Assembly: GCF_932526225.1 (NCBI RefSeq)
Contig: NC_064034.1
Span: forward strand, 14,644,887-14,708,886
Reading direction: 5' to 3'
Origin: Nematostella vectensis
Lineage: Eukaryota > Cnidaria > Anthozoa > Actiniaria > Edwardsiidae
DNA: 64,000 nucleotides
Shown in pieces: positions 41,091 to 49,768 of this stretch. Position numbers and translations under genes: made by a program. The notes beneath the pieces were generated by a model, which was given only the letters and a program-made list of their open reading frames with translations, did no database searches and was not told the DNA's origin. Position 1 is the first letter of the stretch. Each line of letters starts with the position of its first letter.

Positions 41091-41696
41091 CTACTCTGAG
41101 GTGGCAGACTCGCCAGTGTGCGTTTGCGGGCAAACCACTGGTGGGTCCGCGACTGCTACCTCGTGTTGACACCTCGTGTCAGCGCTTGCCGTTCCGGCGG
41201 TGTTCACATGGCGTGCTACGTGTAACGCCCCGACGGCTAAAGCCATCAAACGACTGCAGCGTAGAGACAGGCTTCCGCACAATGTGTGGAGCTCGTTGTT
41301 GAAAATGTAGTCGGACACTAGGTCATTGTGGAGATCGACCACACTGTCTATCGGCAGCGCCATGCCTACTAGCTTGGTCGTTAGCTTCAGAAAGCTGTCT
41401 GCCAGGGCGTCTGTACTCCGGCTGGCTAGAGCGGTCTCGTATCGCTTCTCGTACTTCCTCACTTCCTCGGCGCTCATGCGTTTCACGTCGTCGTGAGTCA
41501 GGGCTTTGCCTACCATTTCTCTCGACTTCCCCGAGGCTACGAAAATCGCGAGTTTCTCCCTCGCGTCTGTTATCTCAGTTTGCTGACCTCCGGTTGCCGT
41601 TCCGGCAGGCTGCGTCGAGCAGCCCAACGACTCGACGGCCGGGAGGACGGCGGCGCCCCCCTCAAGAAGACTCTCAAAGTATTCGTCGCTCATCAT
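41091..41696 (-). CDS. Polinton ORF, conserved in related elements, 201 aa
   Basis: ATG at 41696 or 41693. The product has an acidic start (SDEYFESLLEGG), then KLAIFVASGKSREMVGKALT, HDDVKRMSAEEVRKYEKRYE, SFLKLTTKLVGMALPI and LRCSRLMALAVGALHVARHV, a helical protein with a moderately hydrophobic centre. The frame is intact; a proline/threonine-rich tail follows residue 160. I recognise 'LA.FI.SGK....GK.LTH..VKR.S...V.KY.KRYE' from cnidarian Polinton-like ORFs of unknown function. Upstream lie a CACGTGAAACGTA motif (41721) and a TATACG repeat (41762). Confidence 0.65.
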   Translation of the reverse strand: MMSDEYFESLLEGGAAVLPAVESLGCSTQPAGTATGGQQTEITDAREKLAIFVASGKSREMVGKALTHDDVKRMSAEEVRKYEKRYETALASRSTDALADSFLKLTTKLVGMALPIDSVVDLHNDLVSDYIFNNELHTLCGSLSLRCSRLMALAVGALHVARHVNTAGTASADTRCQHEVAVADPPVVCPQTHTGESATSE

Positions 41697-41720
41697 GCAC
41701 CCTAGGGTGTAACACGTGTG

Positions 41721-41733
41721 TACGTTTCACGTG
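41721..41733 (-). promoter_or_regulatory. CACGTGAAACGTA motif, copy 2
   Basis: Exact match to 40524-40536, 25-28 bp upstream of the start of the 41091-41696 gene. An additional 'aacacgtgtgtacg' lies next to it at 41711. Confidence 0.5.
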
Positions 41734-41761
41734 CCTTGAGGACGGTGTGATTGATGCATAT

Positions 41762-41781
41762 ACCTATACGTATACGTATAC
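41762..41781 (-). promoter_or_regulatory. TATACG repeat, copy 2
   Basis: 'cctatacgtatacgtatacg' lies in the gap between the ATPase gene end (41803) and the next gene start (41696), 66 bp upstream of the latter. Confidence 0.4.
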
Positions 41782-41802
41782 GTGGGCGGTGGTTTACTGC
41801 GC

Positions 41803-42405
41803 TTACCCTTCAACTAGGGCGATGGTATAAGGGTGACGCAAGCAAAACTCTAACTTCGAGAACTTTTTCGTCTTGAGGGCCTTCATGTACTCTTTTATCT
41901 TCTCTTCTGAGAGCTCCGCGCCGTAGTCATGCAGGATAGCTTTCATGTCAGCCTTGCTCGGCGTATAGAAGACCACCAAGGACGCGATGTTCTCACGGAA
42001 CTGCTTCGTGATGCTAGTTAGCTGCTGCGTGATCATCCACACACTAATACCCACGTGGCGCGCGCTGAACGCCAAGTTGACGAGCTGGTCAGAGCGCCTC
42101 TTTACGTCTTTCGAGGCTACACAGTCGTCGAGTATGATTAGCGTATTAGTGCCTCCGAAGACAGCGGAGACAAACCTCAGCAGTGTGTCGATCTGACCCG
42201 CCTCAGGTGTGACGACAAACAGACGATTGTCGCCCTCGCCGAAGCCGTCGTATGTTTTGTTGTAGACAAAGGTAGGGCACACGAGTACGATGTAGTCAAA
42301 CTTGCCCCGGAAAGGGCCGCGCAGCCGGTCCACTATGAATTGGGTCTTCCCGCATGACGTCGGGCCCAAGATGAAAGCGTCAAATGGGATGTTTTTCGGG
42401 TCCAT
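41803..42405 (-). CDS. Polinton DNA-packaging ATPase (FtsK/A32-like)
   Basis: 200 aa from ATG 42405 (MDPKNIPFDAF); the frame is open further upstream but without ATG. Walker A is GPTSCGKT (residues about 14-21), Walker B is LIILDDC (about residue 95), followed by the sensor-like SARHVGISVWMITQQ. This is the A32-type genome-packaging ATPase shared by Polintons, virophages and large DNA viruses, which pumps DNA into capsids. The frame is intact, unlike most neighbours. The capsid gene ends 41 bp upstream, a usual neighbour. Full length for the family (200-250 aa). Confidence 0.85.
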   Translation of the reverse strand: MDPKNIPFDAFILGPTSCGKTQFIVDRLRGPFRGKFDYIVLVCPTFVYNKTYDGFGEGDNRLFVVTPEAGQIDTLLRFVSAVFGGTNTLIILDDCVASKDVKRRSDQLVNLAFSARHVGISVWMITQQLTSITKQFRENIASLVVFYTPSKADMKAILHDYGAELSEEKIKEYMKALKTKKFSKLEFCLRHPYTIALVEG

Positions 42406-42445
42406 ACCGCGCTGCCGCAGCGCTTCGCGCACTTCTGGTCTGTGC

Positions 42446-43728
42446 TCAGTATTGCATGGACTCTAGCTGTCCGTTCATAAGGTTCATTTGGGCGTCGGCC
42501 ACCACAAACACGTGACAGTTTACGGTACCCTGGCCGCTTGCCGTGCGTTTTATCTCGAGATGCACACCATCGCGGGTGTTTTCCAATCGGAGACCGCCCC
42601 CATGGATAGCATTGTCGTCCGTCGTTCGGTCGATCCACAGAGCAAACTTGTTATCGCCATAGAACGACTCGGGGCTGACTGCTGGAGCGGCAGGCGCTCC
42701 GCTGTGCCCCCCCCCCCCCCCCCGGGAAGGGGCGGACGAACCGCCTTTTCGCCTCCCTCCAGAAATCCGTGGGGCGCAGTCCCTGGCTGAAGACCTTGTT
42801 TGGCATGCCGTCGATTGTAACGCGAACGCTCTTGATGTCGGGGTAACTTCTCAGAGTAGCGAGCCCCTGCCGTGTATGGCTCCACAAAGAGGAGCAACAG
42901 ACCACTCATAGACCTTCGCGGCAGGTTGACACTCTCGTTGATTATGCTGTCCGTCCCTTTGCTAATCACAAAGGTCTTGTGGAGGTTCACTTGCTCGTAG
43001 AAGAACGTTGTGCCGTTTTGGTAAGCGGCGGCTGCAGACCGGGCGAGGTTGTAGTCCCTCAGGCTTTGTATTCTAGCTCTAGGTTTTTGATGCCATAGGA
43101 TAACTTGGTAGCATCGCTTCCGACTACTACCTGGTCAGCCGTTGCGAGTGTGATCTCGAATAGCAGTGCCTCGGAGAGCGCCCTTGGGTACACTACGCCG
43201 TGGTCCGTCAGCAGAGAATGGTCTAGCGGGATGGTGTACTTCGCCCCGTGGGCGGCGTTTAGAGCGTTCTCCTTGGCGTTACTAGTCGCTTTATCGCCAG
43301 CCTTGGAGCGAAGCTTGCGCATGTTTTCTGACTGTATGCCCTGCTCCAGACGGTCCTCTCTCTCGACCTTGGACAGGTAAAGCTCCTCATAAATGTCTTC
43401 TTGTCGATGTCTTAAAGACATCGTAGCGGTTGGTGTCCTGGAGCGTTTCTCCTACAAACGTGATTTTCAGGCGGCTCACGAGATTTCGGCCGACGTTGTT
43501 CACGACGGTATTATTTGCTTGGCCTGAGATGGAGAGATCGAAACCGATCCTCAAGGAGCCAGGCACGAGCGTGACGCCTTCCGATAGCTTTGGGACCGCC
43601 ACCTATAGCGTCTCGCCGGGGGAAGCCGTCGACGGGTTGAGAGTGACCCGGTGAACAGTTCTCTCGGCTTTCAAACCCAGAGGAGTTCTGGGTGTTCGTT
43701 GGGGGTCAAGTTTATCGCTGACTGACAT
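42446..43728 (-). pseudogene. Polinton major capsid protein (double jelly roll), multiply broken
   Basis: ATG 43728 to TGA 42446, about 425 codons if read through. Frame order on minus: 43605-43728 (start), TAG at 43602-43604, 43420-43600 with GSLRIGFDLSISGQANN and LVSRLKITFVGETL; frame change near 43420; 43059-43410 with DIYEELYLSKVERED and KYTIPLDHSLLTDHG; frame change near 43062; 42880-43055 with VNLPRRSMSGLLLLFVEPY; further changes around 42700-42880; then 42446-42670 with KFALWIDRTTDDNAIHGGG and VNCHVFVVADAQMNLMNG. These blocks are the Polinton MCP signature (the 'RRS..G...LF' and 'FVVADA' regions). A 17-C run (42706-42722) has been inserted or expanded inside it. Not functional. Confidence 0.8.
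42706..42722. repeat. C17 homopolymer inside the capsid gene
   Basis: The run of C with 'gggaaggggcgg' after it lies in coding sequence and changes the reading frame of the capsid gene. It may be sequence-error-prone. Confidence 0.8.
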
Positions 43729-43737
43729 TCCTATTAC

Positions 43738-43753
43738 GTATTACGTATATTAT

Positions 43754-43805
<52 letters not shown>

Positions 43806-44041
43806 TTGGTTTGAGAAAAATACAAACTACATAGGTTTCCCTAATATATATATTTTATATATATATAAAATGATGGTTGAAGGCTTTCATAGAAAGTGCT
43901 CAATACTCGAAAGTAGAGCGGTGTATAGTGTTGGTTTGAGAAAAATACAAACTACATAGGTTTCCCTACAGGTCTGTTTCGTGGCAACCACGAAACAGAC
44001 CTGTAGGGAAACCTATGTAGTTTGTATTTTTCTCAAACCAA

Positions 44042-44080
<39 letters not shown>

Positions 44081-44160
44081 AAGTACGAAGCCACGTGGCT
44101 ATGGTGCGGACTGTTAGGCATGTCTAATATAGCGTAGCATGGGCTATGCGCACGCATCAT
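43738..44160. other. Divergent spacer of the Polinton with (TA)n tracts and hairpin
   Basis: Lies between the capsid start (minus) and the plus-strand gene. Contains 'tattacgtattacgtat', (TA)n at about 43765-43802 and 44045-44078, a direct repeat of the left hairpin arm (43802-43845), and the perfect hairpin at 43924-44048. This is the only divergent spacer in the element. Confidence 0.75.
43924..44048. repeat. Perfect hairpin, 61-bp arms, 3-base loop
   Basis: Arm 43924-43984 and arm 43988-44048 are exact reverse complements with the loop 'caa'. The arm starts 'tatagtgttggtttgagaaa' and ends 'gtctgtttcgtgg'. The first 43 bases of the arm recur, unpaired, at 43802-43845. It is flanked by (TA)n on both sides. 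Confidence 0.95.
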
Positions 44161-45099
44161 GGATGATGTTGACGTTGACATTGACGATACCTTGCCGGGT
44201 GCGTCCGCCGATCGCGGAGCGGGGGACGACGAGACGATGGGGAGTCGATCCCAATGACGAGCACGTCATCGCGTATGCATGCTGCGCATAGCATGACTGC
44301 GCGAAGCTCAACGCAAACGACCGCTAAAACCTCGTTCACCACAGAGGATGCAGCGACAAGACTCGGTCTCCAGTCCCTTAGGGAGAAAAACCCAGACCTT
44401 AACGAGAATCTGATACGGTTCCAGTCAAACCGGAGGGGAAAGACGCTAATACAGCTTCGCAACCTCGACAAAGAAGGTTGGACTAAACCAAGACAGCTGT
44501 TAAATGAGAACGGGGGCGTTCGACAGGACTTTGCAAAGCTGAAAGGCTTCAAGCTGGCGATGTTGTCTGTGTCAGAGATAAACGCGGTCATCCAGGAGAA
44601 CACAGAACGAGTTCAAGAGCTGCAGGGGGTGGTAACCACAGACAGGGAGACCATCGACGACCCTAACACGTCAGAGAGTCGTCGCCAAGAAGCCCGTGAG
44701 CGCAACAAGGAATGGCTATCCGAGATCGACGAACTAGAACGAGAAAACCGAGAGCTCGAGAACCGAAAGCCGCTCAGAGAGCGCATCAAAGCCATCTTCA
44801 AAAAGTACGGCTTTACCGTCACCACTATCGGGTTGGCCGTAGCGACGACGATCGCGGCCATTGTGACGTCGCTCGGCAAGTCGCTCTCCTCGGTGGCCAG
44901 AGGGGTCGGTAACGGGCTTCAGGCTATCGGGAAAAAGCTAGGCGAGCTTCTCCCTGGGCTAGTAGGAAGCATCGCGAACTTCGTGTTTAAGGCTGCAGGA
45001 AAAGCGGTGAAATTTCTTGGCGAAAATGCGTGGCTGCTCATTCTAACCGCAGCCGAGTTCTTGGTTCGTCGAATGCAAAGCAATCATCGGAACAAGTAA
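44159..45099 (+). pseudogene. Polinton plus-strand ORF with C-terminal membrane segments, one frame break near the start
   Basis: The main frame is open from ATG 44254 to TAA 45099 (281 aa). A second, earlier ATG at 44159 begins an acidic leader (MDDVDVDIDDTLPG) in a different frame that stops at 44252; related proteins start with an acidic leader, so a frameshift near 44250 is likely. Core: TTEDAATRLGLQSLREKNPD, then a coiled coil (ETIDDPNTSESRRQEARERN, EIDELERENRELENR), then KKYGFTVTTIGLAVATTIAA (TM), a glycine-rich amphipathic stretch with GELLPGLVGSIANFVFKAAG, and AWLLILTAAEFLVRRMQ (TM). I recognise the C-terminal pattern from cnidarian Polinton ORFs. A virion or penetration protein role is a guess. 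It could still be translated from 44254. Confidence 0.65.
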
Positions 45100-45940
45100 T
45101 ACACCGCGGCCACTGCGAGTGCCGACAACCCCGCCTTGAGGGCGATGTGGTCACTTTTTTCGCCCGGCCCGGGTGCGCTTGCCGTTCCGGCGGCTGTCAT
45201 TCTACGCGCAGCATGCATACATGGAGATGGGGCAGGCGCCGCGCCCTCTGCGTGCACTTTCGCAAGTGCGAAAGCCTTGCTTCGCACCTCGCGGTCGATC
45301 CTCGGATCAGTCACGTGTTGCACCCTAGGATGCCCACCGGCCATGTTATGAGCACCGACTGGCTTTGTCTCGGTGTTGATCGCGTTTGCGCCGGGGGTCA
45401 TGGAGTCTGTGGCTTTCTGCAGTTTATTGTTGTAGCCCACGACGCTTTGCGTGTTTATCACTAGATCGCTCGGCATCAGCCATACTCCTGGTGCGACCGC
45501 AAGACTCAGTCTCACCTTGGCCTCCTGCACGGCTAACTGGTACCTTTGCACGCTTTGAGCGATGTCGTTTTCTATGATCGCGTCTTCAAGCAGCTTCGTG
45601 AACTCCGCCTGCGCCTCCATGGTCGGCCCACCGGCCCCCGCGATAGAGGAACGGACGTTTACCTGCGCGCCAAGCACTGCGTAGACGTACGCCTCGACCG
45701 AACGATCGAGTCTTCCTAGCCCTGCTTTGTCAGCCCCTCACCTTTGGGAGGCGCAAAAGGGTTATATTGCACGCCCCCGTGGTCGTCGTTGCGTATGAAA
45801 CCCACCTGCTTCCCACTATTGTACGTCCCACCTTCGTCGCTAAACAGATTGAGGTGGCTCGGGTACTCGTCCGCCGCCGTGTCGTAGCCACGGATCACGT
45901 GCACATTGCGATACCCCTGTCGCGACGGCTTTTTTGCCAA
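45084..45940 (-). pseudogene. Polinton ORF with C-terminal TM, frameshifted
   Basis: An upstream frame (45716-45940, without ATG) reads AKKPSRQGYRNVHVIRGYD and NPFAPPKGEGL, and stops at 45716. The neighbouring frame carries on from about 45720: GLGRLDRSVEAYVYAVLGAQ, MEAQAEFTKLLEDAI (ATG 45620), VQRYQLAVQEAKVRLSLA and ends at 45084 with HIALKAGLSALAVAAVYYLF, a TM tail. The basic start, 'PFAPP' motif and helical middle resemble one protein in other cnidarian Polintons, so I join them as one gene broken near 45720 (inference). The C-terminal end overlaps the plus-strand gene by 16 bp. Alternatively two separate ORFs, the second starting at 45620. Confidence 0.55.
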
Positions 45941-45999
45941 GTTCGTTCCTTACTGTTTCCCAGGGGCTATTTTTCTCGCGAGTGAAACGTTGTAGAAAG

Positions 46000-46330
46000 A
46001 TTTTAGTTATCCTCATACATCTCCCATCAACAAAATATATCGTTTGAAAGCTATATACGCGTGTGTGCAAGAATAGAAGAGGCTATTATCGGAACGAGGT
46101 TGGGACGTCTGATTTGTTTCTGCCACTAGACACTCATAAAGGGGTAGTGACCTCGGAATGAGTTTGCCCCACAAAAATAGTGGCTCGCAAAATAAGAGGC
46201 CGGAACTCTTAATCCCCCTTAATACAAAATGTTTATATAGACGTCGCAGGCTCACAAGGAAATGATATCGGCGAAAAGAAACTGACCAGCACTGCCATGG
46301 CAGGTAAGGCTACGCTAACATGACAACATT
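46000..46330. other. Right flank of the Polinton, non-coding
   Basis: No gene. No inverted match to the left flank at 38690-38840 was found by eye. Confidence 0.4.
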
Positions 46331-46359
46331 TTTATCTATATAAAAGACCATAATACCAT

Positions 46360-46825
46360 AATCATTATTACCACCATTATCATCACCATCACTATCATCA
46401 CCACAAGAATCACCCCCACCCATCATCATCATCACCACCCATCATCATCAACACCATCATTGTCACCATCGTCATCACTACATCATCATCATATATCATC
46501 ATCACCACCATCATTATCACAATCTACATCAACACCACCATCACCATCATCACCCACCATCATCATTAATACCACCACCATAATCACCATCATCACCCAC
46601 CATATCATTATCATCACCACCACCACCCGCCACCATCACCACCCATCACAATCTCACCATCATCATCCATCATCATCACCACCCCATCATCATCACCATC
46701 ATCATCATCACCATCATTACCATCACCAACATCATTATCACCACCACCACCACCCGCCACCATCACCACCCATCACCATCTCACCATCTTCATCCATCAT
46801 CATCACCACCCCATCATCATCACCA
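46360..46825. repeat. (CAT/CAC)n microsatellite, about 460 bp
   Basis: Low-complexity 'catcatcaccaccatcat' sequence. The 169-codon frame at 46460-46969 is a by-product of the lack of stop codons in this repeat. Confidence 0.95.
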
Positions 46826-48150
46826 TTGAGGAGGGCCTCAATTTTTGATACAGGTTTTAGAGGAGGGCTTTATTTTTTGAACAGGTATTCTGATCAATTT
46901 CCGAGCCTCCTAAAAGTCTGGAATTTTCAAGATTTTCCTGGGGAGAACCCCAGACCCCCAACAAAATAAATGAATTAATGTGATGCGCATTCTGCTTGCA
47001 CTTTCATTAGTTTCGTTTGGCTTGTGTTGAAAATTATTATCCCCTAAAGTGTGGCCTCTACTTTTTTCATCTCTTGCAGTTTTGGTTTTATAACTTCCTT
47101 CAATGAATTTACGAATTTCAATTCATGTCCACCCCTCTACTAACTTTTCAGATTGGTGGTAATGGTGGTACATATTCTAATAAGATTTCAGTTGGGAAGG
47201 AGCTAATACAATATTATTTACACCCCTGAAAAATGGGCTCGAAATCAACTTTTCTCCGGTTTGGTGGTGTTTAAGGCCTGCTCCGCCGCCCCTTTATGGG
47301 AATGTCACCCCCCCCCCCCTCCCCCCACACACACACACAATAATTTTAGTTCTGTTTTTTTTTTATCTGGTGGAGGGCCTTAATTTTTGGACAGTACACG
47401 GGACGCTAGCCAGTCTATTTCCCGTGCAGTTCGGCAACCATGGACAGCTGTTTTGTCCTTATTAGGACTTGTCAGCATGGCATAGCCGGTTTGCCTCAGT
47501 TAAACTTTATCGGCAATAAACTGCAGGGCGACTTCGACTCGAACGAAGTGCTAAAAACAACAGTTTAGCTCTATGAGGGATCTAATGCTGCGATGGCATC
47601 ACGCTGACCCGGTCGCAGCTCTAGATCCCACATGGATCTAAGCTGTGGTTGAAAGCAATTCATTCGAGTCGAAGTTACCTTGCAGTTTATTGCCGATGAA
47701 GGGTAGGGTCGCAATTTTTGAACCGGAAAAAAATTCAACTTAGCATCCAACCCCCCCCCCCCCCCCGATAAATAATGACCTTTTCCTTAGGTCGTTCAAT
47801 GGATAAGTAACATCTGAGTGAGTACAATTGTGTTTATTAGGTTAAGTTTTAGGTAAAGGAAGTGGAAGGTTTTACAAATGTTTTTCCACTTCCCTGACTC
47901 AAATCTGACCTTTTAGCGGATCACACTTTGTGCATGGCAAACTGTCTACAGTGAGATGGCTTGACTGAGAGAGATATGTACACCTGAGTTGCATTGAGAG
48001 AATACTGGCAGAGGGTTAATTCGGAAATTGCAGTTCTTCGGGTTTTAGGATTCCCGAATTAACACACTATAGAGCTTACTAACTGGCTAGGAGAAAACTT
48101 GTGTCGTAATCCTTGTTGCCTGGGTACCAAGTAAATTTGCAAATCAGTGT
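46826..48150. other. Non-coding gap with C-runs and a foldback structure
   Basis: Contains C-runs and (CA)n at 47308-47340, a C17 run at about 47750-47766, and an inverted pair 47512-47548 / 47665-47697 ('ggcaataaactgcagggcga' with 'cttgcagtttattgcc', plus 'ttcgactcgaa' with 'ttcgagtcgaa'), about 185 bp in total, which is MITE-like. No gene. Confidence 0.6.
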
Positions 48151-48151
48151 T

Positions 48152-49195
48152 ATTAACCCATTGACTCCTGGCTATTTTTGAGCTGAATTTACAAAAAACA
48201 GACTGAAAACAGATACCTCCCCCCCTATTCTGAGTTTTATACAGCCCGTCAAAGTCAAACACAGCTGCACCTAGTCAGCGGTATCCAAGCTTTCCAACAG
48301 TGCTTTGCGGTCCCCACTTTTAATCCCTCGTCGTTGTGCTGAAGCCAGCACAAGTTGATGGTTGCTTGTATTTTTCATAAAAAATACAACTATGAGCATA
48401 TTGCTTGTGTTTTTGATCAAAAATACAGCTATGAGCATATTAGGAGAGTGTCTAAGGACATCATGAAGTCTATTGGGGCATATTTGAGTGCTTTGCTTAT
48501 GGATATTTGCAAGCAAAGGTGGATTCATGATGATTTTCTGGCTTTGCCTGGATTCTTTAGCTTTGCCTGGATGAGAAAATAATTTTCTAATGAATCACCA
48601 CAGCTCTCCTAAATGCTGTCTTTTCTGAAACCAAATTGATTCCAAAATTGTTTACACTACTATTCTGGGTCTGTATGACCTGGAATTGGGGGTGAAAAGA
48701 CTTACAAAAAACTGTCTGACTTTGGGGAGAAGAGTGTTGACTGTCCCTCCCCTCGTGATTTTTTCCCTGGATCTTTGCTTTGCAATCCGTAAAGGCATCT
48801 AAGTGGTTTTACAAGGCTTCAAGGAGTGGACATTGTGTTTTGAGGCCATGGAAACGAACCTGGAGGATCAGAATAAAGGTTTCTATTTGTGTCTTGAGCT
48901 GTGTTTGCTGATCTCTCTCCCTTGTGTGGTATTTTGAGCGTTTTATTGAGAGGGGTGATTCTGCTTTTCTTTCCTTGTTCGATTTGAAATTTGTCAAAGA
49001 ACCTATGCTATTATTTGGCTTAAGAGTAGTTGCCAACACCTTGGTTGGATGCATATCTTCAAGACCATTTATCCCTTAGACTGATGCCTGAGTATCTTCA
49101 TCTTGTAATGTTTATTTTGCACTTATGGGTTTTTTGGGTTGTGGGTACTTTTCAAAGCCGGTACAGGCAGGTTGAGGGGTCAATGTGTTAAAAGG
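48152..49195. mobile_element. Probable non-autonomous TIR element, about 1.04 kb
   Basis: The left end 'ttaacccattgactcctgg' mirrors the right end 'aggggtcaatgtgttaa'. The interior has a weak coding-like stretch on + (48355-48582) with an imperfect internal repeat ('aaaaaatacaactatgagca' / 'aaaaatacagctatgagcat'). No transposase. Confidence 0.5.
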
Positions 49196-49768
49196 TGGTG
49201 TGAGACCCTGAGGGGTGACTTTTTTTGAAAAGCACTAGAATAATTTTTAACCAACATACATACAACCTATGTGATCAGATAAATTTATTGACATACTTGA
49301 CAAAACATTGCGTTGCTATGGCAACCAGGGGGCTTAATTACCCCGAAATCATGGTATCCAGTCTTACAGTGATAACTCCTTTATTTTTTTATCAATAGCC
49401 ACCAAACTTTTAGGAAATCTTCTACTACAACATATGCATACAATGAAGTATAGAAATTACCCTGGTGATATTTTTCAAATTAGAGGAATATTTTGTCAGA
49501 AACTAATATTTGGATATTTGTTTGTCAGGTTTGAAAATTATTTTCAATTTGAGATTTAAAGCAAATGTTTATCCTTTAGGTCTTTGTATAAGAATACATA
49601 TACTGCACATCCCCTGAAAAAAATAGCCAATTCCAACAAATTCTCTGGAAGATATCACTGTTAGAGTATTACTAATATACGGAAATCTCACAATTTGAGA
49701 AATCTCAAGTTAAAGATAACGTAAATGTGTAAATTCATAATATGAGGGCAGTGTTCAGATCATACTTT
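49195..49768. other. Non-coding gap
   Basis: AT-rich sequence downstream of the Mutator-like gene; nothing identified. Confidence 0.4.

Larger units (their letters stand above)
38800..46000. mobile_element. Polinton/Maverick (adintovirus-like) element, degraded, no PolB found
   Basis: A GC-richer block with a compact viral gene layout: DDE integrase, small ORFs, packaging ATPase and capsid gene on minus, one gene on + from 44159, and further minus genes to 45940. The ATPase-capsid order and the integrase define Polintons. At least five genes carry frameshifts or stops. No B-family DNA polymerase (no 'YxDTDS'-type block) and no adenain-like protease was seen, and the length (about 7.2 kb) is less than half of a usual 15-20 kb Polinton. 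Terminal inverted repeats were not found by eye, so the limits are set by the outermost genes. Old integrated virus-like copy. Confidence 0.85.

Noticed and set aside
42333-42790. Frames of about 100 codons on both strands over the capsid-ATPase junction
   Set aside because: Out-of-frame readings of the capsid C-terminal region and ATPase start.
38690-46330. Terminal inverted repeats of the Polinton
   Set aside because: Flanks compared by eye on both strands; no convincing match, so none is claimed.
46460-46969. 169-codon His/Ser/Pro-rich open frame
   Set aside because: Translation of the CAT/CAC microsatellite; open only because the repeat lacks stop codons.
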